Positions 18,151-27,153 of a DNA stretch of 64,000 nt are shown in pieces. The stretch is from CAZZKF01 sp964654995 (lineage in GTDB: Bacteria; Pseudomonadota; Alphaproteobacteria; CAZZKF01), in the NCBI GenBank assembly GCA_964654995.1, contig CAZZKF010000006.1:3261-67260 (forward strand), written 5' to 3'. The notes below the pieces were generated by a model. That model was not told the origin of the DNA. It searched no databases and saw only the letters and a program-made list of their open reading frames with translations. The position numbers and the translations under genes were made by a program. Every line of letters begins with the position of its first letter. Positions within the stretch are counted from its first letter, which is position 1.

Positions 18151-18834
18151 ATGGAAATCAGTTCCCTGGCGTCCCTGACCGGCCCAGCGCCGAGCGCCGC
18201 AACCCAGGCCAGCGCCAAGCTGGGCAAGGACTTCGGCTCGTTTCTGACCCTGCTGACCACCCAGTTGCGGCAGCAGGACCCGCTGGATCCGCTGAAGTCG
18301 AACGAATTTACCCAGCAACTCGTCCAGTTCACCGAGGTCGAACAGGCGATCGCCTCCAACAAGAATCTGGAGAAGATCATCGCCAGCATCGCCGCCCAGT
18401 CAGCCACCAGCCTGGTCGGCTATCTGGGCAAGGTGATCACCGCGTCCGGTGACCGTGCGGCGCTGTCGGGCGGCCAGGCGGTCTGGGGCTACGAGCTTGG
18501 CGCCGAAGCCGAAAAGACCGAGATACTGATCAGCGACGAGACCGGCAAGGTCGTATACAAGACGACCGGTGCGACCTCCGCCGGCAAACATGTCTTCAAC
18601 TGGGACGGCCGCGACAATCTCGGCAACGCGCTGCCCGACGGCATCTACAAATTCGAGATCTCGGCGGTGTCCGCCGGCGGCGCCCAGATCGAGGCCTCGA
18701 CCTCGATCCGGGGACGGGTCAGCAGCGTCGAGACCGGCGATGACTCGTTCACGCTGGTGGTCGACGGCCTGAAGGTCCCGCTTGAAAATGTCACCAAGGT
18801 TTCCGAACCGGCCCCGCAGAACAGTGACGGGTGA
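18151..18834 (+). CDS. flgD: Flagellar hook-capping protein FlgD
   Basis: Hook assembly scaffold, 227 aa. The N-terminal FlgD motif is seen in FLTLLTTQLRQQDPLDPLKS and EFTQQLVQFTEVEQAIASN. The FlgD Ig/Tudor-like part includes HVFNWDGRDNLGNALPDG. It caps the growing hook and is exported by the flagellar type III apparatus. It lies 43 nt after fliK with AGGAG upstream of the ATG, and precedes flgE. Confidence 0.93.
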   Translation: MEISSLASLTGPAPSAATQASAKLGKDFGSFLTLLTTQLRQQDPLDPLKSNEFTQQLVQFTEVEQAIASNKNLEKIIASIAAQSATSLVGYLGKVITASGDRAALSGGQAVWGYELGAEAEKTEILISDETGKVVYKTTGATSAGKHVFNWDGRDNLGNALPDGIYKFEISAVSAGGAQIEASTSIRGRVSSVETGDDSFTLVVDGLKVPLENVTKVSEPAPQNSDG

Positions 18835-18915
18835 TGTCTTGCGCAAAAGCGTCCCTGCCGTCGCCTTTGGCGTACGGATAACGCAACAAGCAAACCATGA
18901 ACAGGAGCAGATGAA

Positions 18916-20262
18916 ATGGGTGTGCTAGGTGCTCTCTTCTCCGGTGTGACGGGGCTCAATGCGAACAGCAATGCGCTCGGCATGATCGGCGACAACATCG
19001 TCAATCTCAACACCGTCGGCTACAAGGCAACAGAGGCGCGGTTTTCCACTCTGGTGACCGAGGCCGCAACGTCCGGTCTGTTCTCGTCGGGAGGGGTCCA
19101 GTCCAGTGCCCAGACCCTGGTCGAGAAACAGGGGCTCTTGCTGGCCTCGAATTCGCCAACCGACCTGGCGATCGTCGGATCCGGCTTTTTCGTTGTCGGC
19201 AACTCGTCGGCGAGTGGCACCGGCCAGGACATTCAGTTCACCCGCGCCGGCTCATTCACGCCCGATGCCGACGGCTTCCTGCAGAATACGGCCGGGCTCT
19301 ATCTCAAGGGCTGGCCGATCGATGACAACGGCAATATTCCCAACAATCTGGGCGACCTGTCGATCCTCGAGACAATCAATGTCTCGGGCCTCACCGGCAC
19401 GGCGGAAGCGACGACGTCGATCCGGCTCCGCGCCAATCTGCTGGCAACCCAGACGCCGAATCCCAACATCAGCACGTACGATCCGACCAATTCGGCCACC
19501 AACATGTCGTCCGGCTCCGGCCTGACGCCGGATTTCACGCGGACACTGCCGATCATCGATGCCCAGGGCGGAACCCGCTCGTTGCAGTTCTCGTTCCTCA
19601 AGAGCTCGACGCCGAACCGCTGGTTCGTCGAAATCTCGGTACCGCCGCCGGCCAATTTCAATCTGACCGGCACACATGTTGACGGTCAGGTGGCGGTCGG
19701 CACCCTGGCGTTCAACGAGGACGGGTCGATCGATCTTACGAACACGTCGGCCGAATTGAAGAACCCGCTGGTTATCGACTGGACCGACGGACCGGCCGAC
19801 AGCAACATCTCCATCAATTGGGGGACTGACGGCAAGGCCGACGGCTTCACCCAGTTCAACAGCGTGTCCACACTGCTGTCGTCAACGATCAACGGCGCCG
19901 TGTTCGGCAATGTCTCGGGCGTCTCGATCAGCCCCGAGGGCAAGGTGACGGCATTGTTCGACAACGGCCTGATCAAGGACGTTTTCCAGTTGCCGGTTGC
20001 CACCTTCCAGAACCCCAACGGCCTGATCCGGCGTAACGGCAACGCCTTCGTGCCGTCGCCTGAGAGCGGCACGTTCAACGTCCAGATCCCCGGCACCGGC
20101 GGCGCCGGCAAGATCAGCCCGTCGAATCTCGAGGGCTCGACCGTCGACCTGGCGACTGAGTTTACCCGCCTGATCACCACCCAGCGGGCGTTCACCGCCA
20201 GCACCCGGATCATCACCACGGCCGACGAGATGCTGGACGAACTGAACCGCGTGAAACGGTAA
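18916..20262 (+). CDS. flgE: Flagellar hook protein FlgE
   Basis: Hook subunit, 448 aa. Rod/hook N-terminal motif: FSGVTGLNANSNALGMIGDN and NTVGYKATEARFSTLV. The C-terminal motif SNLEGSTVDLATEFTRLITT and QRAFTASTRIITTADEMLDE is typical of hook proteins. The ATG has AACAGGAGCAG upstream. It is the third gene of the sigma-54 operon, and a GC-rich hairpin follows at 20290. Confidence 0.94.
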   Translation: MGVLGALFSGVTGLNANSNALGMIGDNIVNLNTVGYKATEARFSTLVTEAATSGLFSSGGVQSSAQTLVEKQGLLLASNSPTDLAIVGSGFFVVGNSSASGTGQDIQFTRAGSFTPDADGFLQNTAGLYLKGWPIDDNGNIPNNLGDLSILETINVSGLTGTAEATTSIRLRANLLATQTPNPNISTYDPTNSATNMSSGSGLTPDFTRTLPIIDAQGGTRSLQFSFLKSSTPNRWFVEISVPPPANFNLTGTHVDGQVAVGTLAFNEDGSIDLTNTSAELKNPLVIDWTDGPADSNISINWGTDGKADGFTQFNSVSTLLSSTINGAVFGNVSGVSISPEGKVTALFDNGLIKDVFQLPVATFQNPNGLIRRNGNAFVPSPESGTFNVQIPGTGGAGKISPSNLEGSTVDLATEFTRLITTQRAFTASTRIITTADEMLDELNRVKR

Positions 20263-20289
20263 CTGAATTGTCTGTTCCTGCCGACATGA

Positions 20290-20346
20290 CCGGCTCCGGA
20301 CCTGATCCCGGGTCCGGAGCCGGGGCCGTGCCGGTCAACTGTTTTT
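20290..20346 (+). terminator. Probable terminator after flgE
   Basis: A perfect 13-bp stem, CCGGCTCCGGACC (20290-20302) with GGTCCGGAGCCGG (20311-20323), and an 8-nt loop. A run of five T (20342-20346) follows 18 nt later, beyond further GC-rich pairing sequence. Good stem; the distance to the T-run lowers certainty. Confidence 0.6.
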
Positions 20347-20389
20347 AGTAAAATCGTAGGGACCCTTTATCGCCGATTAACCCATTTCC

Positions 20390-20404
20390 TTAGCGGTTTT
20401 TTAA
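20390..20404. promoter_or_regulatory. CtrA-like box upstream of sciP
   Basis: TTAG-N7-TTAA, one mismatch from the CtrA consensus TTAA-N7-TTAA, 56 nt before the sciP start. A further TTAA lies nearby at 20377-20380. CtrA activates sciP in Caulobacter, and a CtrA orthologue is encoded at 35512. Confidence 0.6.
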
Positions 20405-20458
20405 AGCCCCTCGGCTAAGGTCCGCACATCCATGCGTTTGGGGAAGAGTCGTTCGTAA

Positions 20459-20743
20459 ATGAGTGATTACAACTATAATCGCAGACCCGCGGTCATTGGC
20501 CCCAATGGCGACATGTTGACGCTCGACGACCTGCCGCCGCCGGACACCAAACGCTGGGTCATCCGGCGCAAGGCGGAGGTCGTGGCAGCCGTCCGTGGTG
20601 GGTTGCTGACGCTGGACGAAGCCTGCCGGCGTTACCGGCTGTCGGTCGAGGAGTTCCTGTCCTGGCAGCGCTCGATCGACCGTGACGGACTGCCCGGACT
20701 GCGCGCCACCCGTATTCAGCATTACCGTCAGGTGGATGCCTGA
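20459..20743 (+). CDS. sciP: CtrA inhibitor SciP (DUF1153)
   Basis: Small DNA-binding cell-cycle regulator, 94 aa. VIGPNGDMLTLDDLPPPDTK followed by RWVIRRKAEVVAAVRGGLLT and LDEACRRYRLSVEEFLSWQ is nearly identical in pattern to Caulobacter SciP, a trihelical helix-turn-helix protein. SciP binds CtrA or DNA and blocks CtrA-dependent transcription, notably of flagellar and chemotaxis genes. Length is normal. It sits alone between flgE and fliF behind a CtrA-like box, within the regulon it would control. Confidence 0.95.
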   Translation: MSDYNYNRRPAVIGPNGDMLTLDDLPPPDTKRWVIRRKAEVVAAVRGGLLTLDEACRRYRLSVEEFLSWQRSIDRDGLPGLRATRIQHYRQVDA

Positions 20744-20912
20744 ACCCAGGCCCACGGGCATCCGGATCGATCCCCGACAATGCCCATAGCAAGGAGTTGA
20801 CATTATCACGCCGTAACCTGTTTTCGCCGCCCGCCGGCAGGCCAGCCGCATCCCGCGCCGCATTGGCCGCATCAGGTCCTCGCGCCCGTCGCTAGGCAGA
20901 AATTGCCCACCA

Positions 20913-20927
20913 TTAACCAGTTGTTCA
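20913..20927. promoter_or_regulatory. CtrA-like box upstream of fliF
   Basis: TTAA-N7-TTCA, one mismatch from TTAA-N7-TTAA, in the 278-nt space between sciP and fliF and 95 nt before the fliF start. fliF operons are class II CtrA targets in Caulobacter. No sigma-54 element with correct TTGC placement is seen here. Confidence 0.5.
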
Positions 20928-21021
20928 GAAGCCTCCTGTTAGAACAGGCGGAACGGCGGGCGTGTGTGTGGCCCGCCTTGCGCAAGCATGGCCCGGGTGA
21001 ACAGGTGCGGGGTAATTCGGA

Positions 21022-22713
21022 GTGAACAGTTTTGTCAACACGCTGCGCTCGCTGGGAGCGGCGAGACTGCTGGCCATCGGCATCGTCATCATCGGTCTCC
21101 TTGGCTTTTTCGCCTTCATCACGTCGCGCATCGCGACGCCGCCCATGGGCCTCCTTTACAGCGGCCTTGATCCCCAGGACGCCGGCGAGATCGTCGCCAA
21201 GCTCGACGGCCTGAACATCAAATACGAGCTGACCGCGGACGGCACCAGCATCATGGTCCCCGAATCCGAGGTCGCCCGGCTGCGCATGACCATGGCCGAA
21301 CAGGGCCTGCCGTCGGGCGGATCGATGGGATACGAGATCTTCGACCAGACCGACGCGTTCGGGACTACCAGTTTCGTTCAGAACATCAACCGGGTGCGCG
21401 CCCTCGAAGGCGAGCTGGCACGTACCATCCGGACCATCAATCGCATCTCGGCCGCCCGGGTTCACCTGGTGCTCCCTGAACGCCGCCCGTTCAATCGCGA
21501 GGCCCTGGGCCCCAGCGCCTCGATCGTGCTCAAGACCCGCGGCGGTGAATTGACGGCGAGCCAGGTGCAGGCGATCCAGCATCTGGTGGCAGCCGCCGTG
21601 CCCAATCTGACGCCGGCCCGCGTCTCGGTGGTCGATGAACGCGGCAAGCTGCTGGCGCCGGGGCTGAACGAAAGCGACGAGGACGCCATGGCTGCCTCCC
21701 TGCGCGACCGTCAGGTGGCCTATGAAAAGCGGCTCAAGCGTCAGCTCGAGACGCTGCTGGAAAAATCGATCGGCCGCGGCAAGGTTCAGGTCGAGGTCAG
21801 CGCCGACATCGATTTCAGCCGCGTCACCACCAGCTCCGAGCTTTACGATCCCGATCGCCAGGTGGTGCTGTCGACGCAGACGGTCGAGGAATCGAGCCGC
21901 TCGCAGGAGCCCACCCAGGTCGGTGGCGACGTCTCGGTGGCCAACAACCTTCCCGACGCCAATGCTGCCGCCGGTCCGGCGGCCGCCGCCAGTTCGACCA
22001 GGACGCGCACCGAGGAAACCACCAATTTCGAGAATTCCAAGACCGTCACGACCGAGACCAAGGAAGCCGGCCAGGTCAAGCGTCTGTCGGTCGCGGTGCT
22101 GGTCGACGGCATCTATTCGAAGGCCGAGGACGGCACGCTCAGCTACAAGCCGCGCAGCCAGGAAGAGCTCGACCGGCTGGCGGCGCTGGTGCGTTCGGCG
22201 ATCGGCTATGACGCCGACCGCGGCGACACGGTCGAGGTCGTCAACCTGCCGTTTGCGGTCGAGGAGGCGCCGGAGATCGTGGAGGAATCGGGCGGATTTC
22301 TCGGCCTCGAGCTGACCAAGGCCGACATCTTCCGGATCATCGAGCTGATCGTCTATTCGCTGGTCGGCCTTGTGACCATGCTGTTCGTCGTCCGGCCGCT
22401 GATCAACCGCCTGTTTTCGCCCGCCCCGGCGACGGCCATGGCCGGCGGCGGCCAGATCACCGATGCCAGCGGCGAGCATCCGGCCCTGGCCGCGCCCGAA
22501 GGCGCCAGCCCCGAGCAGGTCGCCGCCTTGAGCGCGGACAACGCCGGCAGCCCGATCGCCCTGCCGCACCAGGCGAGCCGCGTCGAGAGCATGATCGACG
22601 TCGCCACCATCGACGGACAGATCCAGCAATCGGCGGTCAAGAAAGTTGGCGAGATCGTCGAGAAACACCCTGACGAGGCGGTCTCCATCCTGCGCAACTG
22701 GTTACACGAATAG
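21022..22713 (+). CDS. fliF: Flagellar MS-ring protein FliF
   Basis: MS-ring subunit, 563 aa, GTG start. N-terminal transmembrane helix about residues 13-34 (ARLLAIGIVIIGLLGFFAFI), then YscJ/FliF domain with GLDPQDAGEIVAKLDGLNIK and MTMAEQGLPSGGSMGYEIFD. A second transmembrane helix lies near residues 433-455 (RIIELIVYSLVGLVTMLFVV). The C-terminal tail ending VSILRNWLHE is the FliG-binding segment. First gene of a long operon (fliF-fliG-fliH-fliN-motA-flbD). Confidence 0.95.
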   Translation: MNSFVNTLRSLGAARLLAIGIVIIGLLGFFAFITSRIATPPMGLLYSGLDPQDAGEIVAKLDGLNIKYELTADGTSIMVPESEVARLRMTMAEQGLPSGGSMGYEIFDQTDAFGTTSFVQNINRVRALEGELARTIRTINRISAARVHLVLPERRPFNREALGPSASIVLKTRGGELTASQVQAIQHLVAAAVPNLTPARVSVVDERGKLLAPGLNESDEDAMAASLRDRQVAYEKRLKRQLETLLEKSIGRGKVQVEVSADIDFSRVTTSSELYDPDRQVVLSTQTVEESSRSQEPTQVGGDVSVANNLPDANAAAGPAAAASSTRTRTEETTNFENSKTVTTETKEAGQVKRLSVAVLVDGIYSKAEDGTLSYKPRSQEELDRLAALVRSAIGYDADRGDTVEVVNLPFAVEEAPEIVEESGGFLGLELTKADIFRIIELIVYSLVGLVTMLFVVRPLINRLFSPAPATAMAGGGQITDASGEHPALAAPEGASPEQVAALSADNAGSPIALPHQASRVESMIDVATIDGQIQQSAVKKVGEIVEKHPDEAVSILRNWLHE

Positions 22714-22721
22714 GACTGGCC

Positions 22722-23741
22722 ATGGCAGGCACAGCAGCAGATGCCCGAAAAATCCCGGGGCCCGAAAAGGCCGCCGCGCTGATGCTGGCGCTGGGCACCG
22801 ACTACGGCAAAACGATTTGGGAACGGCTTGACGAGGAAGAGATCAAGGAGATCTCGCAGGCGATGTCGGCCCTGGGGACCATCGATTCCAAGCTGGTCGA
22901 GCACCTGCTGGTCGATTTCGCCTCCCAGATCTCGACGGTGGGCGCGCTGACCGGGACTTACGAGAACACCGAACGCCTGCTCGCCAACATCCTGCCCGAG
23001 GACCAGGTCGGGGCGATCATGGAAGAGATCCGCGGCCCCGCCGGCCGCACCATGTGGGACAAGCTCGGTAACGTCAACGAGCAGGTCCTCGCCTCCTACC
23101 TCAAGAACGAGTACCCGCAGACGGTCGCCGTGGTGCTCTCCAAGATCAGGCCCGAGCACGCGGCCCGGGTGCTCAGCGCCCTGCCCGAGGATTTCGCCAT
23201 GGAAGTGGTGATGCGGCTGCTGCGCATGGAGGCGGTGCAGAAGGAAATCCTGGATAATGTCGAGCAGACCCTGCGGGTCGAGTTCATGAGCAATCTGGCG
23301 CGCACCAACCGCCGCGACAGCCACGAGCTGATTGCCGAGATCTTCAACTACCTCGACCGCAGCGCCGAATCCCAGTTCCTCTCCGCCCTTGAAGAGCGCA
23401 ACCGCGAATCCGCCGAGCGCATCCGCGCCCTGATGTTCACCTTCGAGGATCTGCAAAAACTCGATCCGGCCGGCATTCAGACGCTGCTGCGCAATTTCGA
23501 CAAGGACAAGCTGGCGATCGCCATGAAGGGCGCCTCGGACACGCTGCGCGACCTGTTCTTCTCCAACATGTCGGAGCGCGCTGCCAAGATCCTGCGCGAG
23601 GACATGGAGGCGATGGGCCCGGTGCGCCTGCGCGACGTCGACGAGGCGCAGATGGCGATGGTCAATCTGGCCAAGGATCTGGCCGATGCCGGCGAAATCA
23701 TCCTTCTCGACAACAAGGGCGAGGACGAACTCGTCTACTGA
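22722..23741 (+). CDS. fliG: Flagellar motor switch protein FliG
   Basis: C-ring rotor protein, 339 aa, 8 nt after fliF. The N-terminal domain begins GPEKAAALMLALGTDYGKTI. The middle domain contains NEYPQTVAVVLSKIRPEHAA with the EHPQT-like motif in the form EYPQT. The C-terminal torque-generating domain includes MSERAAKILREDMEAMGPVR. It binds FliF and MotA; charged residues in the last 100 aa interact with the stator. Confidence 0.95.
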   Translation: MAGTAADARKIPGPEKAAALMLALGTDYGKTIWERLDEEEIKEISQAMSALGTIDSKLVEHLLVDFASQISTVGALTGTYENTERLLANILPEDQVGAIMEEIRGPAGRTMWDKLGNVNEQVLASYLKNEYPQTVAVVLSKIRPEHAARVLSALPEDFAMEVVMRLLRMEAVQKEILDNVEQTLRVEFMSNLARTNRRDSHELIAEIFNYLDRSAESQFLSALEERNRESAERIRALMFTFEDLQKLDPAGIQTLLRNFDKDKLAIAMKGASDTLRDLFFSNMSERAAKILREDMEAMGPVRLRDVDEAQMAMVNLAKDLADAGEIILLDNKGEDELVY

Positions 23742-23748
23742 GCGTGCA

Positions 23749-24504
23749 ATGACCGACTCCGTGGAAGACGAACAGGACCGCCGCATGGCAAAGGCCGCCA
23801 CCAATATCATTTTCGAGACCGCGTTTGATGCCGGCGTGTCGGGGCCGCGCGACCCGCGCGACCGCTATCTGCAGAACGAGCCGAAGTTCGGCGACAAGGA
23901 TCTCGAGCGCGCCCGCAAACAGGCCTTCGAGCAGGGTGTCGAGGCCGGCATCGAACAGGCGCGGGCCAGTTACGAGGCGGAAATGGCGGCGCTGTTCGCC
24001 GAGCTCGCCGGTCAGGTTCGCACCATGATCGGCGAACGCGAGGCGCTGGCCGAGGAGCTGCGCTGCGAAGCCGCGCGCCTGGCCCATGCCATCGCCACCC
24101 GGCTGGCGCCGCGCCTCATGCGCGCTCACCCGCTGACCGAGATCGAGGCGATGGTCGGCGACTGCCTGGCCGAGCGTCATGGCGAGCCGCGGATCGTCAT
24201 CCGGGTGAGCGAGGATCAGCTCGACGGCCTGCGGGCGCGCCTCGAGCAGATGGCCGAGCAGCATGGCCTCGCGGATGCCCTGATGCTGCGCGCCGACCCG
24301 GACATCGGCGCCGGCAACTGCCGCGTCGAGTGGCAGGACGGCGGCGCCGAGCGCGACGTGGAAAAAATTCTCGAGGCGGCGGCGGCAGCGGTCAATCGCT
24401 ATCTCGAACTGCACGGCAGCGATGTCCCGGTGCACACGGATGTGAACCCCGAGCCCGAGCCGGAAACGGCTGCGCCGGCTTCGGGCGAAGACGCCACGCG
24501 TTGA
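23749..24504 (+). CDS. fliH: Flagellar assembly protein FliH
   Basis: Regulator of the FliI export ATPase, 251 aa from ATG 23749, 7 nt after the fliG stop; an open extension upstream overlaps fliG and is not preferred. The centre is a long charged helix (ARKQAFEQGVEAGIEQARAS, then EREALAEELRCEAARLAHAI) and the C-terminal domain includes GAGNCRVEWQDGGAERDVEK, typical of FliH/YscL. The tail is Glu/Pro-rich. Its partner FliI lies at 33924 on the other strand. Confidence 0.9.
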   Translation: MTDSVEDEQDRRMAKAATNIIFETAFDAGVSGPRDPRDRYLQNEPKFGDKDLERARKQAFEQGVEAGIEQARASYEAEMAALFAELAGQVRTMIGEREALAEELRCEAARLAHAIATRLAPRLMRAHPLTEIEAMVGDCLAERHGEPRIVIRVSEDQLDGLRARLEQMAEQHGLADALMLRADPDIGAGNCRVEWQDGGAERDVEKILEAAAAAVNRYLELHGSDVPVHTDVNPEPEPETAAPASGEDATR

Positions 24505-24522
24505 GTTCAAGGAGATCGGACG

Positions 24523-24951
24523 ATGGCAGACGACGACAACAATGTGGAATGGGAGGACCTCGATTCCGGTGACGGATCGTCCGGCGGCGACGGCGATGGC
24601 GAAGCCGCCGGCGAGGGCGCCCCGGAAGACGCCGAAACGACGCCGGAGGTCGCGGCCGGGGACGGCCCGGACGGTGGCGAGGACGATGACGGCGCCACCC
24701 GCACGGCCGCCGATCTCGAAGCGGTGTTCGACATCCCGGTCAAGGTCTCGGCGGTGCTCGGCAAATGCAACCTCCAGGTCGCTGAGCTGATGAAGCTGGG
24801 CCGCGGGGCGGTGATCGAGCTCGACCGCAAGGTTGGCGAGGCCATCGACGTCTACGTGAACAACCGGCTGGTTGCCCGCGGTGAGGTGGTTCTGGTCGAG
24901 GACCGCCTGGGCGTGACCATGACCGAGATTATCAAGGTCGATCACAAGTAG
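24523..24951 (+). CDS. fliN: Flagellar motor switch protein FliN
   Basis: C-ring protein, 142 aa, with AAGGAGATCGG upstream. The first 65 residues are very acidic and Gly/Ala-rich. The SpoA (surface presentation of antigens) domain follows: DIPVKVSAVLGKCNLQVAEL, GRGAVIELDRKVGEAIDVYV and GEVVLVEDRLGVTMTEII. It completes the FliG/FliM/FliN switch. No fliM is present in the window. Confidence 0.93.
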   Translation: MADDDNNVEWEDLDSGDGSSGGDGDGEAAGEGAPEDAETTPEVAAGDGPDGGEDDDGATRTAADLEAVFDIPVKVSAVLGKCNLQVAELMKLGRGAVIELDRKVGEAIDVYVNNRLVARGEVVLVEDRLGVTMTEIIKVDHK

Positions 24952-24981
24952 CCCGGCCCGGATGTTGCGAGGACAACCGTC

Positions 24982-25764
24982 ATGAACCGTGCACGCGTCG
25001 ATCTGGTCACCGTCCTGGGGCTGGCTGCCGGCTTCGGCCTGGTCATCAGCGCCATGGTCATGGGCGGCTCGCCGGGCGCGTTTTTCGATGTACCTTCGCT
25101 GCTGATCGTTCTCGGCGGCACCACGGCGGTGACCGTCGCCAGTTTCTCGATGGACGAGATCCGGGCCGCCGGCAAGGCGATGGCGCGGGCCGTGACCCAC
25201 AACCGCAAGGATCCGCGCCGGGCCGCCCGGACGATCATTCGCCTCTCCGAGAAAGCCCGCAAGGACGGCATTCTGGCGCTCCAGGAGCTGTCGCCGACAT
25301 TCCGCCAGGACCCCTTTCTGGAGCGTGCCATGAGCCTGGTGATCGACGGCGCGCCGACTGCGGAGGTCGAGAAGATCCTTCACAGCGAGGTCCGCGCGAT
25401 GACCGCGCGCCACGCCAAGGGCGCGCAGATTCTGCGCCGCGCCGCCGAGGTCGCGCCGGCCATGGGCCTGATCGGAACGCTGGTCGGCCTGGTGCAGATG
25501 CTCGGCAACCTCGACGATCCCTCGCGCATCGGCCCGGCCATGGCGGTGGCCCTGCTGACCACTTTCTATGGCGCCGTACTCGCCAACATGGTGTTCACGC
25601 CGCTGGCCAACAAGCTGGAGCGCAACTCCGACGAGGAAACCCTGATGAACACGGTTTACGCGGTCGGAGCGACCTCGATCGGACGGCGGGAGAACCCCCG
25701 CCGCCTCGAAATGCTGCTCAACGCCCTGCTGCCCCCGTCGCAGCGGGTCCGGCACTTCAGATAG
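24982..25764 (+). CDS. motA: MotA/PomA-type flagellar stator subunit
   Basis: Inner-membrane proton- or sodium-channel stator component, 260 aa, with four predicted helices: two near residues 7-50 and two in AEVAPAMGLIGTLVGLVQML and the GPAMAVALLTTFYGAVLANM segment. The large cytoplasmic loop between them carries the conserved charged stretch. The family signature PAMGLIGTLVGL is intact. Overall it resembles PomA/MotP-type MotA more than E. coli MotA. No motB partner lies in the window, which is unusual because the pair is commonly adjacent. Confidence 0.9.
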   Translation: MNRARVDLVTVLGLAAGFGLVISAMVMGGSPGAFFDVPSLLIVLGGTTAVTVASFSMDEIRAAGKAMARAVTHNRKDPRRAARTIIRLSEKARKDGILALQELSPTFRQDPFLERAMSLVIDGAPTAEVEKILHSEVRAMTARHAKGAQILRRAAEVAPAMGLIGTLVGLVQMLGNLDDPSRIGPAMAVALLTTFYGAVLANMVFTPLANKLERNSDEETLMNTVYAVGATSIGRRENPRRLEMLLNALLPPSQRVRHFR

Positions 25765-25785
25765 CTCAACCGGGAGAGACCGAAA

Positions 25786-27153
25786 ATGCGTCTTTTGATG
25801 ATTGGAACCTTGAGCGGCCAGCTCGGAGAAGCGACCAAGATCGCCATGAGCCGCGGTGCCAAGGTCTCGCATGCGCCGGACATCGAAGCGGCGCTTTCGG
25901 CGCTGCGATCCGGACACGGCGCCGATCTGGCGATGATCGACGTGCACGCCGATATCCGCGGCTTCATCGATGGCGCCGCGGCCGAGCACATCTTCATCCC
26001 CGTGGTCGCCTGCGGCATCGGCGCCGACACCAAGGCGGCGGTGGCGGCAATCAAGGCCGGCGCCAAGGAATATCTGCCGCTTCCCCCCGAAGCCGAGCTC
26101 ATCGCCGCGGTGCTCGAAGCGGTGGCCGATGACGATCATCCGCTGCTGTTCCGGGATCCGGCAATGGCCAAGGTGGTTGAATTGGCCGATCAGGTGGCGA
26201 AAAGCGAGGCCAGCATCCTGATCACCGGCGAATCCGGTACCGGCAAGGAGGTTCTGGCCCGCTACGTCCACCGCAAGAGCCGGCGCGAGGACAAGCCGTT
26301 TGTTTCGGTCAACTGCGCGGCAATCCCCGAGAACCTGCTGGAATCCGAGCTGTTCGGCCATGAAAAGGGCGCCTTTACCGGCGCCGTGGCGCGCCGCATC
26401 GGCAAGTTCGAGGAGGCCAACACGGGCACCCTTCTGCTCGATGAAATCAGCGAGATGGACCCGCGTCTGCAGGCCAAGCTGCTGCGTGCCATCCAGGAGC
26501 GCGAGATCGACCGGGTCGGCGGCGGCAAACCGGTGCCGGTGGATATCCGGGTGCTGGCGACCTCCAACCGCGACCTTGTCGAAGAGGTGAAGAAAGGGCG
26601 TTTTCGCGAGGACCTTCTGTTCCGCCTCAATGTCGTCAATCTCAAGATCCCGGCGCTGCGCGAGCGCCCCGAGGACATCCGCCTGCTGGCCAAGCATTTT
26701 GCCAAGAAGTATGCCGAAGCCAACGGCGTGGCGATCCGGCCGCTGGCCAAGGAAACCCTCGATCAACTGGTGGCGCACAGCTGGCCGGGCAACGTCCGGG
26801 AGCTCGAGAACACCATTCACCGCGCCGTGCTGCTGGCCACCGGCGACTATATCGGCCCCGATGCCATCCTGCTGCCCGACGGCAGCCCGCATGGCGCGCT
26901 GGGCGCCGGCCAGAGCGCAAACGGCCGCGCCCAGTCGGTGGCCGCCAATTCCGGCGCCCTGATCGGCCGCACGGTGGCCGAGGTCGAACGCGATCTGATT
27001 CTCGAAACCCTGCGCCACTATCTCGGCAACCGGACGCATGCCGCCAACATCCTCGGCATCTCGATCCGCACGCTGCGCAACAAGCTCAAGCAGTACAGCG
27101 AGGAGGGCATTCCCGTGCCGATGCCGGGCGAGCCGCCGCGGGTGTCGTTCTGA
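25786..27153 (+). CDS. flbD: Sigma-54-dependent flagellar regulator FlbD
   Basis: NtrC-family activator, 455 aa. N-terminal receiver-like domain (1-115) is degenerate: the usual acidic pocket is not evident, as in FlbD. AAA+ domain: Walker A GESGTGKE (148-155), GAFTGA (195-200, the sigma-54 contact loop), Walker B LLLDE (216-220). C-terminal Fis-type helix-turn-helix: THAANILGISIRTLRNKLKQ. In Caulobacter FlbD activates late flagellar sigma-54 promoters and represses fliF. The matching promoters lie at 15929 and 16234. Its position in the fliF operon is that of the Caulobacter orthologue. Confidence 0.94.
   Translation: MRLLMIGTLSGQLGEATKIAMSRGAKVSHAPDIEAALSALRSGHGADLAMIDVHADIRGFIDGAAAEHIFIPVVACGIGADTKAAVAAIKAGAKEYLPLPPEAELIAAVLEAVADDDHPLLFRDPAMAKVVELADQVAKSEASILITGESGTGKEVLARYVHRKSRREDKPFVSVNCAAIPENLLESELFGHEKGAFTGAVARRIGKFEEANTGTLLLDEISEMDPRLQAKLLRAIQEREIDRVGGGKPVPVDIRVLATSNRDLVEEVKKGRFREDLLFRLNVVNLKIPALRERPEDIRLLAKHFAKKYAEANGVAIRPLAKETLDQLVAHSWPGNVRELENTIHRAVLLATGDYIGPDAILLPDGSPHGALGAGQSANGRAQSVAANSGALIGRTVAEVERDLILETLRHYLGNRTHAANILGISIRTLRNKLKQYSEEGIPVPMPGEPPRVSF

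Noticed and set aside
20802..20830. TTGACA followed 17 nt later by a T-rich hexamer, considered as a sigma-70 promoter for fliF
   Set aside because: The -10 candidate (GTTTTC) is poor and lies about 200 nt from fliF; the CtrA-like box is a better explanation.
20969..20984. TGGCCC with GG-N10-GC spacing before fliF, considered as a sigma-54 promoter
   Set aside because: The -12 part reads GCGC rather than TTGC, and fliF is an early CtrA-class gene in relatives.
20872..22668. 598-codon minus-strand open frame opposite fliF
   Set aside because: Antisense artefact of GC-rich third positions; composition unlike a real protein, and fliF is unambiguous.
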